Origin: Gemmatimonadaceae bacterium
GTDB lineage: Bacteria > Gemmatimonadota > Gemmatimonadetes > Gemmatimonadales > Gemmatimonadaceae
Length of the DNA: 10,572 nucleotides
Direction: 5' to 3'
NCBI GenBank assembly: GCA_017881545.1
Contig: JADGQU010000058.1
Location: 1 to 10,572 of the forward strand
Part shown: positions 1 to 5,902 of the stretch, in pieces
Layout: each line of letters begins with the position of its first letter
Position numbering within the stretch: the first letter of the stretch is position 1
Translations under genes and position numbers: made by a program
Notes under the pieces: generated by a model
Seen by the model: only the letters and a program-made list of their open reading frames with translations
What the model was told of the DNA's origin: nothing
The model's database searches: none

Positions 1-1218
1 CACTGTCGTGCCCACGGGATCCACCGAGAGCGCCACCCTGCCTCCGCGCGTCGTGAACTTGAAGGCGTTGGAGATCAGGTTGCCGAGCACCTCGTTGATA
101 CGGTCTTCGTCCCAGTATACGTGCTCCGGGAGCCCGTCCCCGTGCGTGATGGAGAATGCGATGTTCCGCTGCATGGCGAGAACCGAGAACGAGCTCTCGA
201 GCGTTTTGAGGAGCCGCTGAAGATCGACCTGCCGCACCTCCAGCTTCCCGCCGCTCGCCTCGAAGCGACTGATGTCGAGAAGGCGCTTGACGAGTCTGGT
301 GAGGCCATTCGCCTGTTTACCAATCGTGTAAAGAATTTCTTTTTGCTTTGGGGTGATCGCTCCGAAGATCCCCTCCTGGAGGAGCTCGAGGTACCCGATG
401 ATGACGTTGATGGGCGTCTTGAGCTCGTGCGAAGCCACGCCCACGAACTCGGCGCGCAGCCTCTCGAGCTCGGACAGCTGCTTCGTCATGGTCTGGTAGC
501 TCGCGGCCAACCGGCCGAACTCCGTGTCCTGATTCGGCTTGAGCGCCAGCTGGTGAGTCAGATCTCCCTCGGCGATGGCGTGCATTCCCCGCTCGAGCTC
601 GTGCACGGGGCGGCTGATAGATCTCGTCAACCAGAAGCCAATCACGAGGGCAAGCAGCAGCGCAATCGGCAGGGCGCCGGCAACGAATCGTTCGGCGTTG
701 AACGTTTCGTTGGTCGCATCCGCGATTCGCTGTCGCGTGCGGGTGCGCAGCAACGTCGCGCTGGCGCCGAGCGCGCTGTCGACCGATGCGATCGCCGGAC
801 GCGTGCGCTGTTGCGATATCAACTCCGCCACCGCGCTTTTGCCGGCGGCTGCCTGCTCGTACTCATCGCGCGCGGCGGAGCGGAGCGCGCCGAGGGACGT
901 GCGTATTTGTGTCGCCGACAGGTCGAGATGGTATCGGTCGAGCGAATCAGTGAGCGACACGAGTCCGTCGATCTGGCCCTGCATTCGCGTCGCGCTTGTC
1001 TCATCGTGTATAAAAAGCAGCGCGTCTTCGGCGCGGCGGGCATCATCGGTTCGCTCGCGAAACGATCCAAGTAGCATCGACGCGGCGAATTCGCGGTCAC
1101 GGAGCAACCGGCTCGTCTCGTAAAGGTGCTCGAGTGATCTAAGCGATAGGAGCAGTGGTACGATCAGCACGAGCGTGATCGCGAACAGCCCCCACGCGAG
1201 ACGGGCGCGCAGTGTCAT
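1..1218 (-). CDS. Membrane-bound HAMP sensor histidine kinase (3' part outside window)
   Basis: Orthodox two-component sensor kinase that would autophosphorylate on histidine and pass the phosphate to an unseen response regulator. The 406 visible residues, read on the minus strand from an ATG at 1218, start with a short basic tail and a membrane segment (about residues 8-26). A roughly 150-residue mostly helical, charged extracytoplasmic region follows, then a second membrane segment (about 178-198) and a HAMP linker (about 199-250, starting TRSISRPVHELERGM). The HisKA helix carries ASHELKTPINV, with phospho-acceptor His264. The ATPase domain has begun: the N-box reads E376-xxx-N380-xxx-N384 (NEVLGNLISNAFKFT). 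The G1, F and G2 boxes lie past the window edge, so integrity cannot be judged. No strong Shine-Dalgarno precedes the ATG. It is divergent from asnS. The ligand is unknown; the sensor domain resembles four-helix-bundle chemoreceptor-type domains only in general helical character. Confidence 0.93.
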   Translation of the reverse strand, partial: MTLRARLAWGLFAITLVLIVPLLLSLRSLEHLYETSRLLRDREFAASMLLGSFRERTDDARRAEDALLFIHDETSATRMQGQIDGLVSLTDSLDRYHLDLSATQIRTSLGALRSAARDEYEQAAAGKSAVAELISQQRTRPAIASVDSALGASATLLRTRTRQRIADATNETFNAERFVAGALPIALLLALVIGFWLTRSISRPVHELERGMHAIAEGDLTHQLALKPNQDTEFGRLAASYQTMTKQLSELERLRAEFVGVASHELKTPINVIIGYLELLQEGIFGAITPKQKEILYTIGKQANGLTRLVKRLLDISRFEASGGKLEVRQVDLQRLLKTLESSFSVLAMQRNIAFSITHGDGLPEHVYWDEDRINEVLGNLISNAFKFTTRGGRVALSVDPVGTTV

Positions 1219-1250
1219 TTCAGCGTTTTTGAATTCGGCAAGCGTGTAAA

Positions 1251-1256
1251 ATTATC
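1251..1256 (-). promoter_or_regulatory. Possible -10 element for the histidine kinase
   Basis: Read on the minus strand, GATAAT lies about 33 nt upstream of the kinase ATG in an AT-rich patch (GATAATTTTACACG). No convincing -35 hexamer is found 16-18 nt upstream (TGTTCC is the best), so this is a weak suggestion based on the -10 alone. Confidence 0.25.
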
Positions 1257-1374
1257 GTTTGGCACTGGTGGACGGAACAGCGACGCGATGATAGTCTCAC
1301 CGATATGACACCCAAATCCATTCTTTCCGTTACCCGCAAGATCGCCGCGAGTGCGCTCACGTGTGCTACGGCGG

Positions 1375-1404
1375 TTGACACTACCTATTGAAGCGGTCTA
1401 GCTT
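1375..1404 (+). promoter_or_regulatory. Candidate sigma-70-type promoter for asnS
   Basis: A consensus TTGACA (1375-1380) is followed after 18 bp by TAGCTT (1399-1404), a mediocre -10. The predicted start near 1411 gives a leader of about 25 nt to the asnS ATG at 1436. The perfect -35 is the main support. I see no leader hairpin or T-box-like element in 1219-1435. Confidence 0.45.
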
Positions 1405-1435
1405 GCCGCCCGAGCGTTTCTCCCAACACGACATC

Positions 1436-2740
1436 ATGACCGCTGCACCTTATTCGCGCATTTCCGAGCTCCCTTCACACTCTGGCCAGACCGTTCGCGT
1501 TCGGGGCTGGGTCACGCACGTCCGGTCATCGGGCAAAGTCGCGTTCATCGTCATGCGCGATGGTACCGGGCTGCTCCAGGCGGTGCTCGTCAAGAACGCG
1601 GTTTCACCAGAAGCATGGGATCGGTTCGGCAAGCTGACGCAGGAGACATCGATCGAGGTCGAGGGCGAGGTACGCCCCGATGCGCGCGCTCCCGGCGGCT
1701 TCGAGCTCGGGGTCAAGGATCTTTCGATCTACGGAGAGAGCCCGATCGACTATCCGATTCAGCCGAAAGAGCACGGCATCGACTTTCTGCTCGACAACCG
1801 GCACTTCTGGCTGCGCACGCCGAGGCAGCGCGCGATCGCCCGCATCAGGCACGAGGTCGAGCAGGCGATCCGCGATTTTTTCTACGAGCGGGATTTTACC
1901 CTCGTGGATACTCCCATTCTTACGGCGTCGATCGGCGAGCGGAGCGGGCTGTTCGGCACGGAGTATTTCGATTTGGGGACCGCGTATCTGGCGCAAACGG
2001 GCCAGCTCTATGGTGAGGCGGCCGCCGCGGCGCTGGGCAAGATCTACTGCTTCGGCCCGACGTTTCGCGCCGAGAAATCAAAGACGCGGAGACATCTCAC
2101 CGAATTCTGGATGGTCGAGCCCGAGGTCGCGTTCAACGACTCCAACGACAACATGCGCCTCCAGGAGGAGTTCGTCTCTTTCATCGTGGCGCGTGTTCTC
2201 GAGCGCAGGCAACCTGAGCTGAAAGAGCTCGAGCGGGACATTTCGAAGCTCGAGAAGATCAAGGCGCCGTTCCCTCGTATTGACTACGGCGATGCGGTGA
2301 AGATGCTCGAGGAGAAGGGAAGCCCCGTGAAGTGGGGCGACGATCTGGGCGCGGAGGATGAGACACTGCTGGTCGAGGGCCACGACACGCCCGTGTTCAT
2401 CTACAATTATCCGAAGCAGGCGAAAGCGTTCTACATGAAGGAGAATCCGGCGGACCCGCGGACGGTACTTTGCGACGACCTGCTGGCGCCAGAGGGTTAT
2501 GGAGAGATCATCGGCGGATCGCAGCGCGAAGACGATCACGACAAGCTTCTCGCCAGAATCAAGGAAGAGGGCTTGCCCGTCGAGGCCTACAACTGGTACC
2601 TCGACCTTAGAAAGTACGGCACGTTCGTCCACTCCGGGTTCGGGCTCGGGCTGGAGAGAACGGTGGGTTGGATTTGCGGGATCCATCACATTCGCGAAGC
2701 AATAGCATTCCCGCGAACCATGAATCGTCTGCATCCATGA
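1436..2740 (+). CDS. asnS: Asparaginyl-tRNA synthetase
   Basis: Class IIb aminoacyl-tRNA synthetase that charges tRNA-Asn with asparagine in the cytosol. It is 434 residues, close to other bacterial AsnRS proteins (about 430-466). The N-terminal OB-fold anticodon-binding domain contains GQTVRVRGWVTHVRSSGKVA. Class II motif 2 starts at F210 (FRAEKSKTRRHLTEFWMVEPE, written with its flanks). Motif 3 is GLGLER at 403-408, followed by IREAIAFPRT near the C-terminus. The FWMVEPE stretch after motif 2 is characteristic of AsnRS and differs from the corresponding AspRS segment. I chose the ATG at 1436 because homology begins there (MTAAPYSRISELPS); an in-frame TTG at 1388 would add 16 unrelated residues and overlap the candidate promoter. 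The Shine-Dalgarno is weak. It is followed after 54 bp by the ferritin-like gene, so the two may share a transcript. Confidence 0.97.
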   Translation: MTAAPYSRISELPSHSGQTVRVRGWVTHVRSSGKVAFIVMRDGTGLLQAVLVKNAVSPEAWDRFGKLTQETSIEVEGEVRPDARAPGGFELGVKDLSIYGESPIDYPIQPKEHGIDFLLDNRHFWLRTPRQRAIARIRHEVEQAIRDFFYERDFTLVDTPILTASIGERSGLFGTEYFDLGTAYLAQTGQLYGEAAAAALGKIYCFGPTFRAEKSKTRRHLTEFWMVEPEVAFNDSNDNMRLQEEFVSFIVARVLERRQPELKELERDISKLEKIKAPFPRIDYGDAVKMLEEKGSPVKWGDDLGAEDETLLVEGHDTPVFIYNYPKQAKAFYMKENPADPRTVLCDDLLAPEGYGEIIGGSQREDDHDKLLARIKEEGLPVEAYNWYLDLRKYGTFVHSGFGLGLERTVGWICGIHHIREAIAFPRTMNRLHP

Positions 2741-2782
2741 TTCTGAACCACCTCTCCAGGCACGACAACACTTCCGCACACT

Positions 2783-2787
2783 GAGGG
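2783..2787 (+). promoter_or_regulatory. Shine-Dalgarno of the EncFtn gene
   Basis: GAGGG sits 7 nt before the ATG at 2795. It is a well-spaced ribosome binding site and fixes the start of the ferritin-like gene. Confidence 0.75.
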
Positions 2788-2794
2788 AAAGCAA

Positions 2795-3112
2795 ATGGGA
2801 TTCGAGCAGTACCACGAGCCGGCGAGCGAGCTGTCGGCGAAGACCCGCACCTTTGCACGGATGATCACGTCGCTGATCGAGGAGGCCGAGGCGATCGGGT
2901 GGTACGAGCAGCGCCTCTCGCTCGAGAAGGATCGCTCCGCGCGCGACATCATGCGGAACGCTCAGCACGAGGAGTTCAAGCACTTCGGAATGGATCTCGA
3001 GTTCCTGCTGCGGCGGAAGCCCAAATGGCGCGAGATCATGCAGGGGATCCTGTTCAAGCCGGGCGACATTGTGGAGCACGGCGTCGAGGCCGAAGAAGAG
3101 AGTGCCGAGTAG
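2795..3112 (+). CDS. Ferritin-like protein of the encapsulated ferritin (EncFtn) family
   Basis: Half-ferritin (one two-helix subunit, 105 residues) of the family whose members pair into a decameric ring with an iron-oxidising site at the dimer interface. From memory of the Rhodospirillum rubrum EncFtn, the diagnostic pattern E-E-x-E-A-x-x-W-Y-x-Q-R is present as EEAEAIGWYEQR (29-40). The second-helix pattern E-E-x-x-H-x-x-M-x-L-E is present as EEFKHFGMDLE (59-69). The ferroxidase ligands correspond to Glu30, Glu60 and His63, with Tyr37 nearby. Characterised EncFtn proteins sit beside an encapsulin shell gene or carry a C-terminal loading peptide with an LGIGSL-like core. Here the protein ends in an acidic tail (HGVEAEEESAE) without such a motif, and no shell gene is in the window. 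It therefore may store or detoxify iron unpackaged, or pair with a shell encoded elsewhere. Start fixed by a good Shine-Dalgarno. It lies between asnS and a small membrane protein in the same direction. Confidence 0.87.
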   Translation: MGFEQYHEPASELSAKTRTFARMITSLIEEAEAIGWYEQRLSLEKDRSARDIMRNAQHEEFKHFGMDLEFLLRRKPKWREIMQGILFKPGDIVEHGVEAEEESAE

Positions 3113-3157
3113 CGGCGGATCTGGCGGAATTTCTGCCCCGGTGAAAGGTTTGTTCTC

Positions 3158-3523
3158 ATGATGGTTCTCTCGGCGCTACGGCCGGACGCCGGCCTGCTCG
3201 AGTTCCTCGCCCACAGGGCGCGCTCTGCTTCGGTGCGCCGACTCACCACCGACGCTGCCGTGGGCGCAGGCGCATTTGTCGCGGCGATCCGATGGGATCA
3301 TGCGGCGCACCTCGTGATTGCCAGTGCGGCGGCCTTTCTCTTTTCATACGGAGCCTGGGGGTTGCTCGATCGTGCGCGCTCCAGTGTCGCGAATCGATTC
3401 GGGCCGCGGACCGCCGGCCTGGTTGAAGCACTTTGCGCCCTCTGTGCGGCGCTCGGAGTGCTGTCCGTCGCCGGCATCCTGCTGGCAGTGTGGGCGCTCG
3501 CCCTCGGAACCTGGATCAGCTAG
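3158..3523 (+). CDS. Small membrane protein of unknown function
   Basis: I do not recognise a family. The 121-residue product has an amphipathic or basic N-terminus (about 1-31, several Arg) and a hydrophobic stretch at about 33-44. A clear membrane segment spans about 49-70 (HLVIASAAAFLFSYGAWGLL), followed by an arginine-containing loop (72-85). The C-terminal Ala/Leu-rich stretch from about 88 to 118 is long enough for one long or two short membrane helices. The only Cys residues are Cys93 and Cys96 (CALC), inside a membrane segment. A GAAAGG Shine-Dalgarno at 3143-3148 serves the ATG at 3158 (9 nt); the adjacent ATG at 3161 is an equally possible start. It begins 45 bp after the EncFtn gene in the same direction and may be co-transcribed with it, but nothing in it points to iron transport. 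Confidence 0.7.
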   Translation: MMVLSALRPDAGLLEFLAHRARSASVRRLTTDAAVGAGAFVAAIRWDHAAHLVIASAAAFLFSYGAWGLLDRARSSVANRFGPRTAGLVEALCALCAALGVLSVAGILLAVWALALGTWIS

Positions 3524-3531
3524 CTCGAGCC

Positions 3532-3601
3532 AACTCACGGTCGCAAGCGTAGTCCGCGTTAACTCACCGCCGGAAGCGAAGTCCGCACCAACTCAACAGC
3601 G
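3532..3601 (+). repeat. Two degenerate tandem 29-bp repeats plus a partial third
   Basis: Unit 1 (3532-3560) and unit 2 (3561-3589) are immediately adjacent and match at 22 of 29 positions by eye. The conserved cores are AACTCAC, AAGCG and AGTCCGC. A third partial copy (AACTCAACAGCG) starts at 3590. There are no spacers between units, so this is not a CRISPR. Function unknown. Confidence 0.7.
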
Positions 3602-3655
3602 TGCCCGGACGTGGAAGAGTCGATCAAGTGGAGCATGCCGCATTTCGACTTTCAC
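3599..3655 (+). pseudogene. Remnant of a DUF1801 / YdeI-type gene
   Basis: In one frame, 19 codons read ACPDVEESIKWSMPHFDFH. From memory this closely matches the most conserved stretch of DUF1801 proteins of the YdeI-like subfamily, where it is typically followed by a lysine/glycine turn and a conserved AAFK..CAFGFW block. Neither the upstream helical part nor that downstream block is found in any frame nearby: similarity ends abruptly at about 3655, and an in-frame TAA lies at 3557-3562 within the repeats. This looks like a short relic of a deleted or recombined gene. A 20-residue match made by memory could still be fortuitous, but the match is dense. Confidence 0.6.
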
Positions 3656-3679
3656 CCCACCCGTTCAGGAGGAAGAACC

Positions 3680-3811
3680 ATGGCGGGCCGGGACGACGGC
3701 GCCCACACGGGTCAGTTGGTTAAGGTAAGGAAAGACTGCCACCCGCTTCCCGCTCAAAGCCGACCGCTACGTGCTGCCTACGACGGGACCGATCTCGGTA
3801 GGGAAGGATGA
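3680..3811 (+). CDS. Possible 43-codon small ORF
   Basis: An AGGAGG at 3667-3672, 7 nt before an ATG at 3680, is the best Shine-Dalgarno in the window. It opens a 43-codon frame ending at TGA 3809-3811. The product is polar and charged (starts MAGRDDGAHTGQLVKVRKDC), with no membrane segment, no recognisable motif and one Cys. It is in frame with the DUF1801 remnant upstream. It overlaps the left arm of an inverted repeat, and the composition does not look strongly coding. It may be a genuine small protein or a chance ORF behind a Shine-Dalgarno inherited from a lost gene. Confidence 0.3.
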   Translation: MAGRDDGAHTGQLVKVRKDCHPLPAQSRPLRAAYDGTDLGREG

Positions 3812-3900
3812 AAGCCACCGCCTTGCCTGTACCGTCGCGCCACCGCGACCTGTCTAGATTTTTGCAGGCAGCGGGAAGCGTTCAGCTGGTAGCGGGCAGC
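3744..3900. repeat. Short AGCGGG-type repeats in inverted and direct orientation
   Basis: CGCTTCCCGCT (3744-3754) is the exact inverse of AGCGGGAAGCG (3870-3880). The right arm continues leftwards as AGGC, whose complement GCCT reappears on the left at 3776-3779 after 21 bp of extra sequence bounded by GCT. A third related copy in direct orientation, AGCGGGCAGC (3891-3900), matches 9 of 10 bases 21 bp downstream of the second. These may be scattered units of a small intergenic repeat family. Confidence 0.55.
3834..3863 (+). terminator. Weak Rho-independent terminator candidate
   Basis: GTCGCG (3834-3839) and CGCGAC (3844-3849) form a perfect 6-bp GC-rich stem with a 4-nt loop. A run of five T begins only 10 nt after the stem (3859-3863), further than in a typical intrinsic terminator. 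If active, it would end plus-strand transcripts coming from asnS/EncFtn before they run into mazG. Confidence 0.3.
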
Positions 3901-3927
3901 AGTGAGTGGAGTAGTTAGTTGCGCGTA

Positions 3928-4740
3928 TTACTTCCGGTCGGGCGATTCAGGAGACAGCTCGGCAAGCTTCGCCTCGTCCCACAGCGCGTCGAGCTTCTCG
4001 AGCCCGGCGTGCGGAACATCGATCCCCCGATCCCGCGCCATCTTCTCGATCTGCTGGAACCGGCGCTCGAATTTCGCGTTGGCCTTGTCGAGTGCGATGG
4101 ACGAATGGACCCCCGCTTTCCGGCAGAGATTGACCACCGCGAACAGCAGGTCGCCCAGCTCGGCTTCGAGCGCGTAGTGACGCTCGTCGAGCACGGGAGG
4201 GGCACCCGGCTTCCGCGGCGGTGATTTTCCGAGCTCGGCTCTGACTTCCCCCAGCTCCTCCTCGACTTTTGCGGCGGGTCCTTCGACGTCGGGCCAGTCG
4301 AACCCAACTCCCGCGGCCCGATCCTGAAGACGGTGCGCGCGGTGCAGAGCAGGGAGCCCGGCCGGAAGTCCGTCGGCGATGCTCTTCCGGTCCTTCGACT
4401 TCATTCTCTCCCACGGCTCTTTGGCCGCGTCGCCATAGAGGTGCGGATGCCTCCCCTTCATCTTGGTGATCAGCCCTTCCGCCACATCGGCGAACGAGAA
4501 AGCGCCACGTTCCTCAGCCAGCACCGAGTGAAACAGGACCTGGAGCAGCACGTCGCCCAGCTCCTCGCGCGAGAGCTTGTCGTTCTCGAGACGAATCGCG
4601 TCGTCGAGCTCGTGCGCCTCTTCGAGCAGATACGGGCGTAGCGACTCGTGCGTCTGAGCCGCGTCCCATTCGCAGCGGGAGCGAAGATCGCGCATTAGTT
4701 CCAGCGTGTCGTCGAGCGAGTGAGTGCGTGTCTTGTTCAT
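3928..4740 (-). CDS. mazG: Nucleoside triphosphate pyrophosphohydrolase MazG
   Basis: Cytosolic enzyme that hydrolyses (d)NTPs to the monophosphate and pyrophosphate, implicated in clearing aberrant nucleotides and in stress physiology. The product has 270 residues, against 263 in E. coli, with the usual two MazG helical domains. In the first, RCEWDAAQTHESLRPYLLEE leads into metal-binding Glu40, Glu41 and Glu44, with a second pair Glu60/Asp63 (REELGDVL). The linker carries GRHPHLYGD. In the second domain, Glu161, Glu162 and Glu165 pair with Glu194/Asp197 (EAELGDLLFAVVNL). A Pro-rich insertion of about 12 residues (about 171-186, SPPRKPGAPP) separates the helices of the second domain compared with what I recall of E. 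coli MazG. I chose the ATG at 4740 because family homology starts there; the frame stays open to 4806 but those 22 residues are unlike MazG. It is divergent from alr and convergent to the membrane-protein gene. Confidence 0.95.
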   Translation of the reverse strand: MNKTRTHSLDDTLELMRDLRSRCEWDAAQTHESLRPYLLEEAHELDDAIRLENDKLSREELGDVLLQVLFHSVLAEERGAFSFADVAEGLITKMKGRHPHLYGDAAKEPWERMKSKDRKSIADGLPAGLPALHRAHRLQDRAAGVGFDWPDVEGPAAKVEEELGEVRAELGKSPPRKPGAPPVLDERHYALEAELGDLLFAVVNLCRKAGVHSSIALDKANAKFERRFQQIEKMARDRGIDVPHAGLEKLDALWDEAKLAELSPESPDRK

Positions 4741-4766
4741 AGATGTGTAAACGCAGGCGAAGTTTC

Positions 4767-4795
4767 TTGAAGGCACCAGTGGCGCTGGGTATACT
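4767..4795 (+). promoter_or_regulatory. Sigma-70-type promoter of the alr operon
   Basis: TTGAAG (4767-4772) and TATACT (4790-4795) are separated by an ideal 17 bp. Transcription would begin near 4802, giving a leader of only about 18 nt before the alr ATG at 4820. That leaves room for no leader structure and only a poor Shine-Dalgarno (TAAG). It is the only clear promoter for the six-gene run that follows. Confidence 0.65.
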
Positions 4796-4819
4796 ACCAG
4801 CAACATAAACTAAGCATTG

Positions 4820-5902
4820 ATGAAGCAATCTTTAGCTCGCGCCCGGGTCGAGATCGATCTTGGCGCGTTGCAGCGTAATGGAGCTTCAGTGGCGCGTCGC
4901 GCTGGTGTGCCGCTGCTCCCGATGATCAAGGCCGACGCCTACGGATTGGGTGTCGCCGCGGCGTTGCGGGCGCTCGATGTTCTGGAGCCGTGGGGGTACG
5001 GAGTTGCAAGCGTCGTGGAGGGAGAGGAGATCCGCGAGCTTGGCGTTACACGTCCGGTAGTCGTGTTCACACCCTTGCTCGCCCAGGAGTTCGTGCGGGC
5101 CCGATCCGCGCGACTGACTCCGACGCTCGGATTCCCGGCCGAGATCGAGGCGTGGCGCATCGCCGGAGGCGGAGCGTGGCACCTCTCCATCGATACCGGC
5201 ATGAGCCGCGCGGGAATTCCCTGGCGGCAGATCGGCGAGATCAGGCATCTCACTGAGCTGCTGCCACCCGAAGGCGCGTTCACACACTTTCATTCCGCGG
5301 AGTTGGGCGACGGGACGCTCGAGGCACAGGAGCGGCTCTTCCGCGATGCCGTGGCATCGCTTCCGTCCCGCCCGAGACTCCTTCACACCGCCAACAGCGG
5401 GGCCATCGCGCGTCAGGGCAGGAGCGACTGGGATCTGGTGCGTCCGGGAATATTCCTTTACGGCGTCGGCAGCGGAAGCAGCGCCGGAATTCAACCGGAG
5501 CCGGTGGTAAACCTCCGCGCTCCGATCGTCGAGATCCGAAACCTCGAAGCCGGCGACACCGTGAGCTACGACGCGACACTTCGTGTGGGGCGCGCGGCGC
5601 GAATCGCGACGCTCGCCGTTGGCTACGCCGACGGCTACCCGAGATCGCTCAGCGGTCGCGGGTCGGTGCTCGTAGGAGGAACGTTGGCTCCAATAGCGGG
5701 CACAGTTACCATGGACATGACGATGATCGATGTCACGACAGTGCGATGCGAAGTCGGAGATGTCGCGACCTTGATTGGCAGGGCGGAGGATACCGTCCTT
5801 ACTGTCGAGCGCGTGGCGGACGACGCGGGCATGTCGCCGTATGAGCTCCTCACGGGTTTGCGGTCCAGAGTCGAGCGGGACTACACTGAGGTGCGCCCGT
5901 GA
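4820..5902 (+). CDS. alr: Alanine racemase (PLP-dependent)
   Basis: Interconverts L- and D-alanine, feeding D-Ala into peptidoglycan precursors in the cytosol. It has 360 residues, normal for the family. The PLP lysine is Lys37 in PMIKADAYGLG. The opposite-face catalytic tyrosine is Tyr269 in VGYADGYPR. Also recognisable are the substrate/PLP-site Arg in SIDTGMSRAG, HTANSGAI, the cofactor-contacting Arg in DLVRPGIFLYG, and the C-terminal-domain TVTMDMTMID motif. The barrel and C-terminal beta domain are both complete. An in-frame TTG at 4817 directly precedes the chosen ATG and cannot be excluded. It is the first gene behind a good promoter and overlaps deoB by 4 nt (GTGA), which suggests translational coupling. 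Placing alr ahead of nucleoside-salvage genes is unusual relative to the common alr neighbours I know. Confidence 0.97.
   Translation: MKQSLARARVEIDLGALQRNGASVARRAGVPLLPMIKADAYGLGVAAALRALDVLEPWGYGVASVVEGEEIRELGVTRPVVVFTPLLAQEFVRARSARLTPTLGFPAEIEAWRIAGGGAWHLSIDTGMSRAGIPWRQIGEIRHLTELLPPEGAFTHFHSAELGDGTLEAQERLFRDAVASLPSRPRLLHTANSGAIARQGRSDWDLVRPGIFLYGVGSGSSAGIQPEPVVNLRAPIVEIRNLEAGDTVSYDATLRVGRAARIATLAVGYADGYPRSLSGRGSVLVGGTLAPIAGTVTMDMTMIDVTTVRCEVGDVATLIGRAEDTVLTVERVADDAGMSPYELLTGLRSRVERDYTEVRP

Larger units (their letters stand above)
3524..3927. other. Degenerate intergenic region between convergent gene blocks
   Basis: About 400 bp without a full-length gene, between the membrane protein (plus strand) and mazG (minus strand), whose 3' ends face each other. 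It holds two 29-bp direct repeats, a DUF1801/YdeI coding remnant, a 43-codon ORF with a strong Shine-Dalgarno, AGCGGG-type short repeats in both orientations, and a weak hairpin plus T-run. The mixture looks like eroded coding sequence plus small repeats rather than a functional locus. No mobile-element gene is seen. Confidence 0.7.

Noticed and set aside
121..1074. 317-codon open frame on the plus strand
   Set aside because: It is antisense to the histidine kinase, whose HAMP, HisKA and N-box motifs are unmistakable. The plus-strand product is Arg/Glu/Leu-rich with no recognisable domain, the usual mirror of GC-rich coding sequence.
1305..1391. 28-codon small ORF (MTPKSILSVTRK...) upstream of asnS as a leader peptide
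   Set aside because: It has no Shine-Dalgarno, contains no Asn codons that would suggest attenuation, and overlaps the candidate -35 of asnS.
1388..1435. Upstream TTG start for asnS
   Set aside because: Adds 16 residues without family similarity and begins inside the candidate promoter; the ATG at 1436 fits AsnRS N-termini.
1436..2740. Aspartyl- or lysyl-tRNA synthetase instead of AsnRS
   Set aside because: The FWMVEPE segment after motif 2, the overall length of 434 and the lack of an AspRS GAD-type insertion fit AsnRS.
2078..3079. 333-codon open frame on the minus strand
   Set aside because: Spans the 3' part of asnS, the intergenic gap and the EncFtn gene in antisense. Both of those genes are identified by conserved motifs.
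3532..3601. CRISPR array
   Set aside because: The 29-bp units abut each other with no spacers, and only two full, diverged copies exist. No cas gene is present.
3735..3858. Second reading frame (TATRFPLKADRYVLPTTGPI...) as a transposase or sensor fragment
   Set aside because: It has no plausible start near its beginning and I cannot match it to any family.
4741..4806. 22-codon N-terminal extension of MazG
   Set aside because: MazG proteins start close to the helix following MNKTRTHSLDDTLELM. The extension would also run into the alr promoter.
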